A stretch of 64,000 nucleotides of DNA, taken from NCBI GenBank assembly GCA_017442805.1, contig JAFRZA010000002.1, forward strand, positions 1 through 64,000. Direction: 5' to 3'. Below are positions 32,116 through 40,742 of this stretch, piece after piece. Position numbers and translations under genes: made by a program. This DNA comes from Erysipelotrichaceae bacterium. Lineage in GTDB: Bacteria; Bacillota_I; Bacilli_A; Erysipelotrichales; Erysipelotrichaceae. Each line of letters starts with the position of its first letter. Positions within the stretch are counted from its first letter, which is position 1. The notes below the pieces were generated by a model. The model made no database searches. It saw nothing but the letters and a program-made list of their open reading frames with translations, and had not been told where the DNA came from.

Positions 32116-33075
32116 ATGAAATACGGAATCCTATCGACCGCTTCGATCGCCGGCCGTTTCATCGCCGGTGTCAGGGAAAACGGGCAGGATGAGATCTACG
32201 CCATCGCTTCCCGCAGCGAGGAAAAGGCCCGGAACTTCGCCCGGCAGTACAACATTCCTCATCATTACGGCAGCTATCAGCAGCTCTTTGAAAATCCCGG
32301 CATCGACATCATCTACATTCCTTCCGTCAACGTCAACCATTACCGCGACGGTCTCAATGCGCTGTCCTACCGCAAGCATGCGGTCATTGAAAAGCCCTTC
32401 GCCTTAAGTCTGCAGGAAGGCAGCGACCTCTTTGATCTGGCTTCTGACATGAACTGCTTCCTGATGGAAGCCCAGAAATCCGTCTTCCTTCCCGTCACCG
32501 TCGAACTGAAACGGCTCCTTCAGGAAGAAGCGGTCGGACCGCTGCGCTACATCGATTTTAAGATGAGCCACACCAACCACCCGCTGGACCACTGGATGTA
32601 TCAGCTTACCATGGGCGGCGGCGCTCTTTACGGCAGCGGCACCTACATCCTGGAATACCTGATGTACCTCTTCGATGACCCGGCCATGACGATCGGCGGC
32701 ATCAGTCTGCCGTCCCACAGCGACACCGACGCCATCGCCTGCTTCCATTTGAATACCGACCGCGGCTTCATCGTCAATGCGGCGATCGCCACCAACGTGG
32801 AATTCGACTCCAAGGCCGTCTTCTACGGAACCAGAGGCAACATCACCGTAAGGGATTTCTGGAAAGCGGACCACCTGGACATCAACATGAACGACGGCAG
32901 CTGCCGGCAGGTCAACTTCCCGCAGAACAGCGAATTCGTCTTTGAAGCCCGCCACATTCATGAATGCATTGAAAAAGGGCTCATTGAAAGCCCCGTCATG
33001 ACCCGTAAGCGGACGCTGGAGACCATAAGGCTGGTCGATCAGCTCCAGCAGCAGTTCCGGACCGGCAAACAGTAA
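32116..33075 (+). CDS. Gfo/Idh/MocA-family oxidoreductase
   Basis: A 319-residue NAD(P)-dependent dehydrogenase of sugar or cyclitol derivatives. The Rossmann domain (1-120) begins MKYGILSTASIAGRF, with the nucleotide loop reading STASIAGRF, a variant of GxGxxG, and ends with the conserved HAVIEKPFALS, whose lysine is catalytic. The C-terminal domain (about 125-315) has YGSGTYILEYLMYLF where family members carry GxYxLxxxxY. The substrate cannot be assigned. A single gene between its own promoter and a terminator; divergent from pckA. Confidence 0.9.
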   Translation: MKYGILSTASIAGRFIAGVRENGQDEIYAIASRSEEKARNFARQYNIPHHYGSYQQLFENPGIDIIYIPSVNVNHYRDGLNALSYRKHAVIEKPFALSLQEGSDLFDLASDMNCFLMEAQKSVFLPVTVELKRLLQEEAVGPLRYIDFKMSHTNHPLDHWMYQLTMGGGALYGSGTYILEYLMYLFDDPAMTIGGISLPSHSDTDAIACFHLNTDRGFIVNAAIATNVEFDSKAVFYGTRGNITVRDFWKADHLDINMNDGSCRQVNFPQNSEFVFEARHIHECIEKGLIESPVMTRKRTLETIRLVDQLQQQFRTGKQ

Positions 33076-33077
33076 CG

Positions 33078-33106
33078 AAAACTGCCTTAACGGCAGTTTT
33101 GTTTTG
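33078..33106. terminator. Terminator between convergent genes
   Basis: AAAACTGCC-ttaac-GGCAGTTTT then GTTTTG; stem is perfect and works in both directions. Confidence 0.85.
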
Positions 33107-33113
33107 CCTGTTA

Positions 33114-34070
33114 TTAACGGCAGTAGCGGTTGAACACCTCTTCGACTTCTTCACGGTTTCTTGCTCCGGAAGAGGCACCCTGACTCTGGACCGCCAGGCT
33201 GGCGCAGGCCAGGCCGTACTGGCAGCATTCCTTATTATATCTCCCGTCCAGTAAGGCGCAGATGAAGCCGGCCACGAAGCTGTCTCCGGCTCCCGTGGTA
33301 TCGATCACCTTTGCCGGCAGAGCTTCCAGAAGGTACTCTTCTTCGCTGTTAAGGAAATAACAGCCCCGGCTGCCCGCCTTGATGACGACGTTTCGGACGC
33401 CCATCTGTAAGAAGAATCCGGCGGCCTGGCGGAAGTCGCTGAGGGGAGAATCGCTTTTCAGGGCAACGCCGCTGTAGTAGCCCGCTTCGGTCTCGTTGGG
33501 GAAGAAGTAGTCCACGCATTCGAAGAATCTGCGGAAATCTTCCACCGGTTCAATGGGGTAAAGAGGAACCTTGCAGTCGGCAAGGACATACGCTCCTTTT
33601 TCCCTGGCCTTCATGGCCAGACGGTAGTTGTTTCCGGCGTCATCCAGCGGCGCCCGGAAGCAGCTGGCAAAGCTCACCGCCCGGCAGTCGGGTATGACCT
33701 GCGGATCGATCTTCTGGCCGTTAAGCCGGACGGCCTGCGAGTTGATGGAACTGCGGGAGCCGTCCCGGTCGATCCTGATGTTGGCGATGACGGTAGCCAG
33801 ATCATCTCTCACCCTGACTGCCTCAGTGCCGCATCCGGCCTGCTGAAGGGCATCCAGGATGATCTTTCCGGCGGGGTCATTACCCACGAAACCCGCTGCG
33901 GCGCTCCTTAGCCCCAGCCGGGAAGTAATGACGGCTTCATTGAGGGCGTCACCGCCGACGTGCAGGCCGATCTGCTCGGCCGTCGCCGAGCGCTGGGTCG
34001 GACCTTTTTCATTGACGTTTCTGACCAGGCAGTCGAGAACCAGCTGGCCCATGCATAGTAAATCTGTCAT
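33114..34070 (-). CDS. PfkB-family sugar/nucleoside kinase (ribokinase-like)
   Basis: A 318-residue PfkB kinase. LLCMGQLVLDCLV and LHVGGDALNEAVITSRLG form the substrate-side GG motif, and VIDTTGAGDSFVAGFICALLDG is the C-terminal ATP/anion-hole signature with catalytic aspartate. The order of segments is that of ribokinase/fructokinase relatives; the sugar is not assignable. ATG 34070 (AGAGG upstream) was chosen over an in-frame start at 34115. It starts two bases after the glycosylase stop, so both are translationally coupled. Confidence 0.88.
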   Translation of the reverse strand: MTDLLCMGQLVLDCLVRNVNEKGPTQRSATAEQIGLHVGGDALNEAVITSRLGLRSAAAGFVGNDPAGKIILDALQQAGCGTEAVRVRDDLATVIANIRIDRDGSRSSINSQAVRLNGQKIDPQVIPDCRAVSFASCFRAPLDDAGNNYRLAMKAREKGAYVLADCKVPLYPIEPVEDFRRFFECVDYFFPNETEAGYYSGVALKSDSPLSDFRQAAGFFLQMGVRNVVIKAGSRGCYFLNSEEEYLLEALPAKVIDTTGAGDSFVAGFICALLDGRYNKECCQYGLACASLAVQSQGASSGARNREEVEEVFNRYCR

Positions 34071-34071
34071 C

Positions 34072-34560
34072 TTACTGACCTCTTTCTCTGATTTCCGGCT
34101 TCCAGGCCTCAACAAGTCTTTCCAGGGACCAGGCGGCGTTGGCCGGAGAAGTTGACGGCATCCTGACCGCCTGACGGTGTATCAGGGGGCAGAGATGCTT
34201 CTGATATAAGCTGTGGGAAGTGCTGCCGTTACACAGAATCTTTTCAATCGGACTGTGCTTAAGGATCCGGCTGATGTCATTAGGGGTGACGTCGCTGATG
34301 GTATTGTCGGCCGAACCGGTGATCTCACAGCTGGCGATCACGTCCCATAAGGCGATGCCGTTATCCAGCAGCAGTTTCTTCTTCTCCTCAATGCTCTTCG
34401 GTTCATCAGTATTCAATGCCATTGCCAGCATCTTCCAGAAACGGTTCTGCGGGTGGCCGTAGAAGAACTTCTGCTCTCTTGACCTGACCGAAGGAAAGGA
34501 GCCCAGAATAAGAATCCGCGATCTTTCGTCAAATACCGGTTCAATATTGTGATGCTCCAT
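34072..34560 (-). CDS. DNA-deoxyinosine (hypoxanthine) glycosylase-like protein
   Basis: A 162-residue protein of the uracil-DNA-glycosylase superfamily, HDG/Mug-like branch. ILILGSFPSVRSRE is the catalytic-side motif, FFYGHPQNRFWKML is highly typical of the hypoxanthine-DNA glycosylase group, GIALWDVIASCEITGSADNTI the central block and MPSTSPANA the DNA-binding loop. It should excise deaminated bases from DNA. It is unusual in lying between two sugar-kinase genes on one transcript. Family assignment is firm at superfamily level; base preference is inferred. Confidence 0.87.
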   Translation of the reverse strand: MEHHNIEPVFDERSRILILGSFPSVRSREQKFFYGHPQNRFWKMLAMALNTDEPKSIEEKKKLLLDNGIALWDVIASCEITGSADNTISDVTPNDISRILKHSPIEKILCNGSTSHSLYQKHLCPLIHRQAVRMPSTSPANAAWSLERLVEAWKPEIRERGQ

Positions 34561-34577
34561 GTTTATTACCTTTTATT

Positions 34578-35498
34578 CTACAATTCTATGCCGAACTCGC
34601 TGGGCTGGAAGCGCGGGCAGACATTTTCGCTGGTAACGATCGTACTGGCCGCCAGCCGGGTACCGATCTCGCAGGCTTCCGCCAGGCTCTTGCCGTAAGT
34701 CAGACCGATGGTCACCCCGGCAAAGAAGGCGTCTCCGCAGCCGGCCACGTCCTTGACGATGACCTTCATGCTCGGGCACAGGCCCTTTTCGCCGCCCTGT
34801 TCAACATAGACGGCGCCTTCCGAGCCCATGGTGACCACCAGGCGCTTGATGCCGGCAGTCTTTATCTTGTCGGCCAGAACTTCGACCATCTCTTCGGCGG
34901 GTATGTCATCAAAGTCTTCGGAGAAGAACAGCCCGGCTTCCTCAAGGTTGCAGACCATGCAGTCGACGTGCTTCAGCAGATCCCTTCTCTTGACGGCGAT
35001 GGACATGTTGGAGACCACCGCGTAGACTTTCTTCTTATACTTGCGGGCCAGCTTCAGAATGCGGCTGACCAGGTCCTTTTCCATGTCGATCTCCAGCGCG
35101 ACGCTGTCGCAGTTGCGGAAGATCTCATCACCCTGCTCGTCGAGGATCTCGCCGATCACGGAAAGGTCCGGGCGCTTGGAAATGGAGGCATAGACATCGC
35201 CCTTCTCGTCAAAGATGGCCAGCCAGGTGCCCATGCCGTCGTGAACCTGCCGCATGTAGCGGGTGTCGACGTTATGTTCCTTCAGCTTGCGGATGACGTC
35301 GCTTCCCGAACCGGTGTCGTCGACCACGCTGACGTAGGTCGGCCGCAGTTCCACGTTGCCGATGTCCTCAACGACGTTGCGGCTTACCCCGCCGTGAACC
35401 TGCTCGACCTTGCCGGCGTTACGCCCCTTCGGCAGAAAGTTCTTGAGCGGATAGCCCTTGATGTCCACAAAGACGGCGCCAAATACCACAATTCCCAT
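34578..35498 (-). CDS. PfkB-family kinase
   Basis: 306 residues, PfkB fold. GIVVFGAVFVDIKGYPL and VHGGVSRNVVEDIGNV provide the N-terminal signature, and VKDVAGCGDAFFAGVTIGL the C-terminal one. The usual GAGD reads GCGD, but the catalytic aspartate stays. The pattern is reminiscent of nucleoside or pseudouridine-type PfkB kinases, though I would not assign a substrate. It is first in a three-gene operon (kinase, DNA glycosylase, kinase) with a TGCTATAAT promoter. Confidence 0.86.
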   Translation of the reverse strand: MGIVVFGAVFVDIKGYPLKNFLPKGRNAGKVEQVHGGVSRNVVEDIGNVELRPTYVSVVDDTGSGSDVIRKLKEHNVDTRYMRQVHDGMGTWLAIFDEKGDVYASISKRPDLSVIGEILDEQGDEIFRNCDSVALEIDMEKDLVSRILKLARKYKKKVYAVVSNMSIAVKRRDLLKHVDCMVCNLEEAGLFFSEDFDDIPAEEMVEVLADKIKTAGIKRLVVTMGSEGAVYVEQGGEKGLCPSMKVIVKDVAGCGDAFFAGVTIGLTYGKSLAEACEIGTRLAASTIVTSENVCPRFQPSEFGIEL

Positions 35499-35608
35499 AA
35501 CCAGATCCTCCCGGCTGCCATAAAGGCAGCGTGTACGCAGCGGTTAAAATTTCGAATTTCTGAAGCAAGGCAATCGGACAGCACTCTTCCAAGGAAAAGT
35601 GATAACTT

Positions 35609-35617
35609 ATTATAGCA
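35609..35617 (-). promoter_or_regulatory. Extended -10 promoter of the kinase-glycosylase operon
   Basis: Minus-strand TGCTATAAT at 35617-35609, about 110 bases before the ATG at 35498, leaving a leader of about 100 nt with no recognised riboswitch. Confidence 0.5.
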
Positions 35618-35692
35618 CTGCCTTGTGCTCTTTTTGCGCCAAATCGCCTGTCTTACACACATTTTCTGCGGTGGGAAGTTTTGCGGCAATCT

Positions 35693-35700
35693 GTTATAAT
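35693..35700 (+). promoter_or_regulatory. Extended -10 promoter of signalling operon
   Basis: TGTTATAAT ending at 35700, 29 bases before the ATG at 35730; no good -35. Confidence 0.5.
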
Positions 35701-35729
35701 TAATAAAGTACTGAAGAAACAGGATCATT

Positions 35730-37425
<1,696 letters not shown>

Positions 37426-37439
<14 letters not shown>

Positions 37440-37767
37440 GAACCGCGAAGACAACAACTTTGAAGTAGCCATCATCGGAAGGCTGGACACCGTTTCCTCT
37501 CCTCAGCTGCAGAGCGAGTTGGAAGAGATCATCCCCGAGGCTGAGAACATCACCCTGGATCTCCGGGAACTGGAGTACATCTCCTCGGCCGGACTGCGCG
37601 TCATCCTGCTCCTCAAGAAAGCCATGGATCAGAAGGGCAACCTGGTTCTGAAGAACGTCAGCGATACGGTCATATCCATTCTCGAAGTCACCGGCTTCAG
37701 CACCATTCTCAACATCGAACCGATTCAGGAAGACCATGAAGGCACTGAAGACGGAAGCGAAGGTTGA
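37426..37767 (+). CDS. STAS-domain anti-sigma factor antagonist
   Basis: A 113-residue STAS protein of the SpoIIAA/RsbV kind. EVAIIGRLDTVSSPQLQSEL and ITLDLRELEYISSAGLRVILLL are the family blocks; S53 or S54 in YISSAGLRV is the expected phosphorylation site. It would bind the HATPase encoded next when unphosphorylated. ATG 37426 lies within the end of the phosphatase gene, with GAAGG upstream; the longer open frame has no ribosome site. The coding overlap with both neighbours argues for tight stoichiometric expression. Confidence 0.92.
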
Positions 37768-38164
37768 GAACCTTCAGCAGGTCCTGGGCTTTCTGGAAGA
37801 ATACCTGGAAGAGATGAACTGTCCCCCCAGGCTTCTCATGCAGCTGCAGATAGCTCTGGAAGAACTGTATACCAACATCTGTTTCTACGCTTATGAACCG
37901 CTGACCGGCGACGCTTTGGTCGTGCTCGACCATAACGAAAGCGTTCTTAAGGTCTATCTGATCGACCACGGCATACCCTTTGACCCGACGGCCAAGGAAG
38001 ACCCCGACATCTATCTCGATGCTGCTGAGCGTCCGATCGGCGGCCTGGGCATCTACATGGTCAAGCAGATCGTCGACAGGATGGACTACTCACGGGTTGG
38101 CGACATGAACATTCTCTGCCTGACCAAGGACCTTAACAGGGAGATCGCCAATGTTAAAATTTGA
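37736..38164 (+). CDS. RsbW/SpoIIAB-type serine kinase, anti-sigma-like
   Basis: A 142-residue HATPase. The N-box is QIALEELYTNICFYAY, the G1 box DHGIPFDPT and the G2 box RPIGGLGIYMVKQIVD. Such kinases phosphorylate STAS partners and may bind a sigma factor or another effector. No sigma factor gene lies nearby, so its second partner is unknown. It overlaps the STAS gene by 32 bases and the HD gene by 14 bases. Confidence 0.92.
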   Translation: MKALKTEAKVENLQQVLGFLEEYLEEMNCPPRLLMQLQIALEELYTNICFYAYEPLTGDALVVLDHNESVLKVYLIDHGIPFDPTAKEDPDIYLDAAERPIGGLGIYMVKQIVDRMDYSRVGDMNILCLTKDLNREIANVKI

Positions 38165-38747
38165 CCGGGCGGTGGTATTCGCGACTGAGGCCCACAGCGG
38201 TCAGAAGCGCCGCGGCAGCAACGCTCCCTACATCATTCACCCGCTGGAAGTCGCCACCATCGCGGCGACGCTGAGCGATGATGAGGACATCATGTGCGCA
38301 GCCCTGCTGCACGACACCGTCGAAGACACCGAGGTGACCATCGAAGAGATCGAGGAGAACTTCGGCCCTCACGTCCGCCGGCTGGTCGCCAGCGAAACGG
38401 AAAACAAGTACCGCGGGATCGACCCCTCACTGTCCTGGCGAAGGCGCAAGGAGGAATCGCTGGTCGATCTGGCCAACGCGGATGAAGAGGAGAAGATGCT
38501 GTGGCTGTCGGACAAGCTGAGCAACATGCGTTCCTTCTTCCGGATGTATCTGGAAGAGGATGACCTGTTGTGGCAGCACTTCAACATGAAGGACCCCGAA
38601 CAGCAGTACTGGTACTACTCCACCATTCTGGATTATCTGTCCGATCTTGAATTCCATCCTGCCTATCAGGAATTCAAGCGGCTGATGGGGATCGTCTTCT
38701 CCACCACCATCAAGAAAAGAGGTATTGAAAATGACGGAACTGACTGA
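38151..38747 (+). CDS. HD-domain hydrolase, SpoT/MESH1-like
   Basis: 198 residues. FATEAHSGQKRRGSNAPYIIHPLEVA, CAALLHDTVEDTEVT and EKMLWLSDKLSNM together give the H...HD...D metal pattern and the GQKRxG start typical of (p)ppGpp hydrolases and their single-domain relatives. No synthetase or TGS/ACT domain follows. The usual ED before the second block is retained in TVEDTE. The substrate may be a hyperphosphorylated nucleotide; this is a family inference. It sits in the middle of the partner-switching operon, which suggests regulatory coupling. Confidence 0.88.
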   Translation: MLKFDRAVVFATEAHSGQKRRGSNAPYIIHPLEVATIAATLSDDEDIMCAALLHDTVEDTEVTIEEIEENFGPHVRRLVASETENKYRGIDPSLSWRRRKEESLVDLANADEEEKMLWLSDKLSNMRSFFRMYLEEDDLLWQHFNMKDPEQQYWYYSTILDYLSDLEFHPAYQEFKRLMGIVFSTTIKKRGIENDGTD

Positions 38748-39900
38748 AAAGAGAGAAAACGGCACACTGACCATCGGCTTAAGCGGCCGCATTGATACAT
38801 CCAATTCCCACGAAGTGGAGGAAGCCATCCGGGCCATCCTGGAAAAACAGCCAGCGGAAAACGTCATCCTGGACTGCGAAAAGCTGGAGTACATTTCTTC
38901 TTCCGGACTGCGCGTGCTGTTAAGGCTGCACAAGGAACTGGGCGACCTGCACATCATCAACGCTTCCACCGAAGTCTATGAGATCTTCGACATGACCGGC
39001 TTTACCGAGATGATGAAGATCGACCGCGCCTACAAGCAGCTTTCCGTTGATGGCTGCACCGTCATCGGCGAAGGCGCCAAGGGCCGGGTCTACCGGCTGG
39101 ACGATGAGACCTGCGTCAAGGTCTACTTCAACCCCGATGCTCTGCAGGACATCCAGAGAGAACGCGAACTGGCCCGCAAGGCCCTGATCAAGGGCGTGCC
39201 CACCGCCATCTCCTACGATGTTGCCAAAGTCGGCGACAGCTACGCTTCCGTCTTTGAACTGCTAAATGCCAAGCCGTTCTCCTGGCTGATCGAAAACGAC
39301 AGCGAAAACATCGACAATTACATCACCATGTATGTCGATCTGTTAAAGAACGTTCACGCCATTGAGGCCAGAGAAGGCGAACTGCCTGACCAGAAGGCCG
39401 AAGCCATGGTCTGGGCCCAGTGGTGCAGGGACTACTTCAAGGATGCGGTAGGTGACAGAATCTACGAACTGTTTGAAGGCATTCCCGAAAACAACCACAT
39501 GATCCACGGCGACTTCCACACTCAGAATGTCATGTTCCAGAACGGCGAAGTCATGCTGATCGACATGGATACCGTCGCCGCCGGCGATCCCGTCTATGAA
39601 CTGGGCAACATCTATCAGTCCTTCGTCGCCTATAACGAGGTCAATCACGATCATGCCATGGAGTTTCTCGGCATGAGCTATGAACATACCGTCTACATGT
39701 GGGAGAAGACCCTGGAACTCTACATGGGTACCACCGACCGCAGGATCCTGGATGAAGCGGAAAACAAGGCCAAGATCGTCGCCTACGCCCGTCTGCTCAG
39801 ACGCACCGTCCGCAAGGACAGCGAAAACAAGGCGCTGATCGCCAACTGCGAAGAAAAACTGAGAGAGCTGGTCGGCAAGGTCGACAGCCTGGCTCTCTAG
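38731..39900 (+). CDS. STAS domain fused to an APH/choline-kinase-like phosphotransferase
   Basis: 389 residues. Residues 1-100 form a STAS domain (LSGRIDTSNSHEVEEAI, EYISSSGLRVLLRL with a candidate phospho-serine at 56-58). Residues about 108-385 form a protein-kinase-like phosphotransferase: GEGAKGRVYRL nucleotide loop, CVKVYF lysine, HGDFHTQNVMFQ catalytic loop (259-270) and LIDMDTVAAGDP metal aspartate (D278). The kinase half resembles the TIGR02172/aminoglycoside-phosphotransferase group. ATG 38731 follows an AAGAGG site and overlaps the HD gene. The fusion would let partner switching control a small-molecule or protein kinase; the acceptor is not known. Confidence 0.9.
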   Translation: MTELTEKRENGTLTIGLSGRIDTSNSHEVEEAIRAILEKQPAENVILDCEKLEYISSSGLRVLLRLHKELGDLHIINASTEVYEIFDMTGFTEMMKIDRAYKQLSVDGCTVIGEGAKGRVYRLDDETCVKVYFNPDALQDIQRERELARKALIKGVPTAISYDVAKVGDSYASVFELLNAKPFSWLIENDSENIDNYITMYVDLLKNVHAIEAREGELPDQKAEAMVWAQWCRDYFKDAVGDRIYELFEGIPENNHMIHGDFHTQNVMFQNGEVMLIDMDTVAAGDPVYELGNIYQSFVAYNEVNHDHAMEFLGMSYEHTVYMWEKTLELYMGTTDRRILDEAENKAKIVAYARLLRRTVRKDSENKALIANCEEKLRELVGKVDSLAL

Positions 39901-39910
39901 GAGATCAGCC

Positions 39911-40396
39911 ATGATCCTGTTGATTGAAAGCGTCATTCTCTGCCTGATCTTCACCCTGATGGTGTATAAGATGAGCCGGGAGCCGATCAAAACGCTGTAC
40001 AACTACCCTCCCCGGATCCAGGAAAGAGTGAAATCATTGCCACAGTATGAAGGACAGATCCCCACTCAGGAAAACAAGCTGACCGCCAAGCTGGCAGCCT
40101 GCGTGATCTTCCTGACCGTCTTAAGCCTGTTATTGCGTTACGTCAACGGCTGCACCACCTTCATCTCGGCTCTGGCACAGGGATTTCTGTTATGGACCGT
40201 CGTCAATCTGTTTGACGCCATTGTCCTGGATATCATCTGGTTCTGCCATGACCCCTATTTCGTATTCGAAGGGACCGAGGACATGGTCGATGATTACCAT
40301 GATTACCGGTTCCACATCAGGGGATTCTTCATCGGCGAAGCCCTGGCGCTAGTCATCTGCACTCTGGCCGCCGTCATCGTCCCCCTGTTTCCCTGA
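39911..40396 (+). CDS. Membrane protein at the end of the signalling operon, unknown
   Basis: 161 residues with about four hydrophobic segments: residues 2-18, about 55-75, 85-108 and 138-158. Between the first two lies a conserved-looking NYPPRIQERVKSLPQYEGQIP stretch. No motif of a known transporter or enzyme. It starts ten bases after the STAS-kinase stop with a GGAGATCAGCC site, so it is very probably in the same operon, and a terminator follows it. Confidence 0.72.
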   Translation: MILLIESVILCLIFTLMVYKMSREPIKTLYNYPPRIQERVKSLPQYEGQIPTQENKLTAKLAACVIFLTVLSLLLRYVNGCTTFISALAQGFLLWTVVNLFDAIVLDIIWFCHDPYFVFEGTEDMVDDYHDYRFHIRGFFIGEALALVICTLAAVIVPLFP

Positions 40397-40414
40397 AACA
40401 TGCTGCAAGCGATA

Positions 40415-40443
40415 AGGCCTCTGTCCGCGGACAGAGGCTTTGA
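40415..40443 (+). terminator. Terminator of signalling operon
   Basis: GCCTCTGTCCGCGGACAGAGGC, a 22-base perfect palindrome (40417-40438), followed by TTTGACATTT. The T-run overlaps the next promoter's -35 box. Confidence 0.85.
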
Positions 40444-40468
40444 CATTTCGGCCTGATTTATCTATATT
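40440..40468 (+). promoter_or_regulatory. Consensus promoter of 55-residue membrane protein gene
   Basis: Perfect TTGACA (40440-40445), 17-base spacer, TATATT (40463-40468), then AAAGGAG before the ATG at 40506. Confidence 0.85.
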
Positions 40469-40505
40469 ATTAGGTATATTCAAAAATAGGAAAGGAGATC
40501 TGAAC

Positions 40506-40673
40506 ATGAAGTTAAGTCCACCGAAGAAAGTAACCTGGATCATTGCCGTTATCCTGGCCGTTGCCGCTCTGGTTGTCTTTTTTGCCAAGCTGGCCGCTGT
40601 CACCGTTGCTTTCTGGTTAGCCTTCGCTGCCGCTGCCTTACTGGTACTGGCAACTTTCCTGACCGGTCTGTAA
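40506..40673 (+). CDS. 55-residue two-helix membrane protein
   Basis: A small hydrophobic protein: a KLSPPKKVTW start with three lysines, then two membrane helices (about residues 11-27 and 30-52) joined by a tight turn, with no soluble domain. The start is fixed by GGAAAGGAGATCTGAAC upstream. Unusually for so short a gene it has a near-consensus promoter and its own strong terminator, so it should be well expressed. Similar short double-helix proteins occur widely in Bacillota without assigned function. Confidence 0.78.
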   Translation: MKLSPPKKVTWIIAVILAVAALVVFFAKLAAVTVAFWLAFAAAALLVLATFLTGL

Positions 40674-40696
40674 ACCGACAATATTCACTTACAGAA

Positions 40697-40735
40697 AGAA
40701 AGAGCGGGGATCACGGATCCCTGCTCTTTCTTATT
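40697..40735. terminator. Bidirectional terminator
   Basis: GAAAGAGC-GGGGATC-acg-GATCCCT-GCTCTTTC with TTATT; closes both the small membrane gene and the convergent guaA fusion. Confidence 0.88.
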
Positions 40736-40742
40736 ATCCTAT

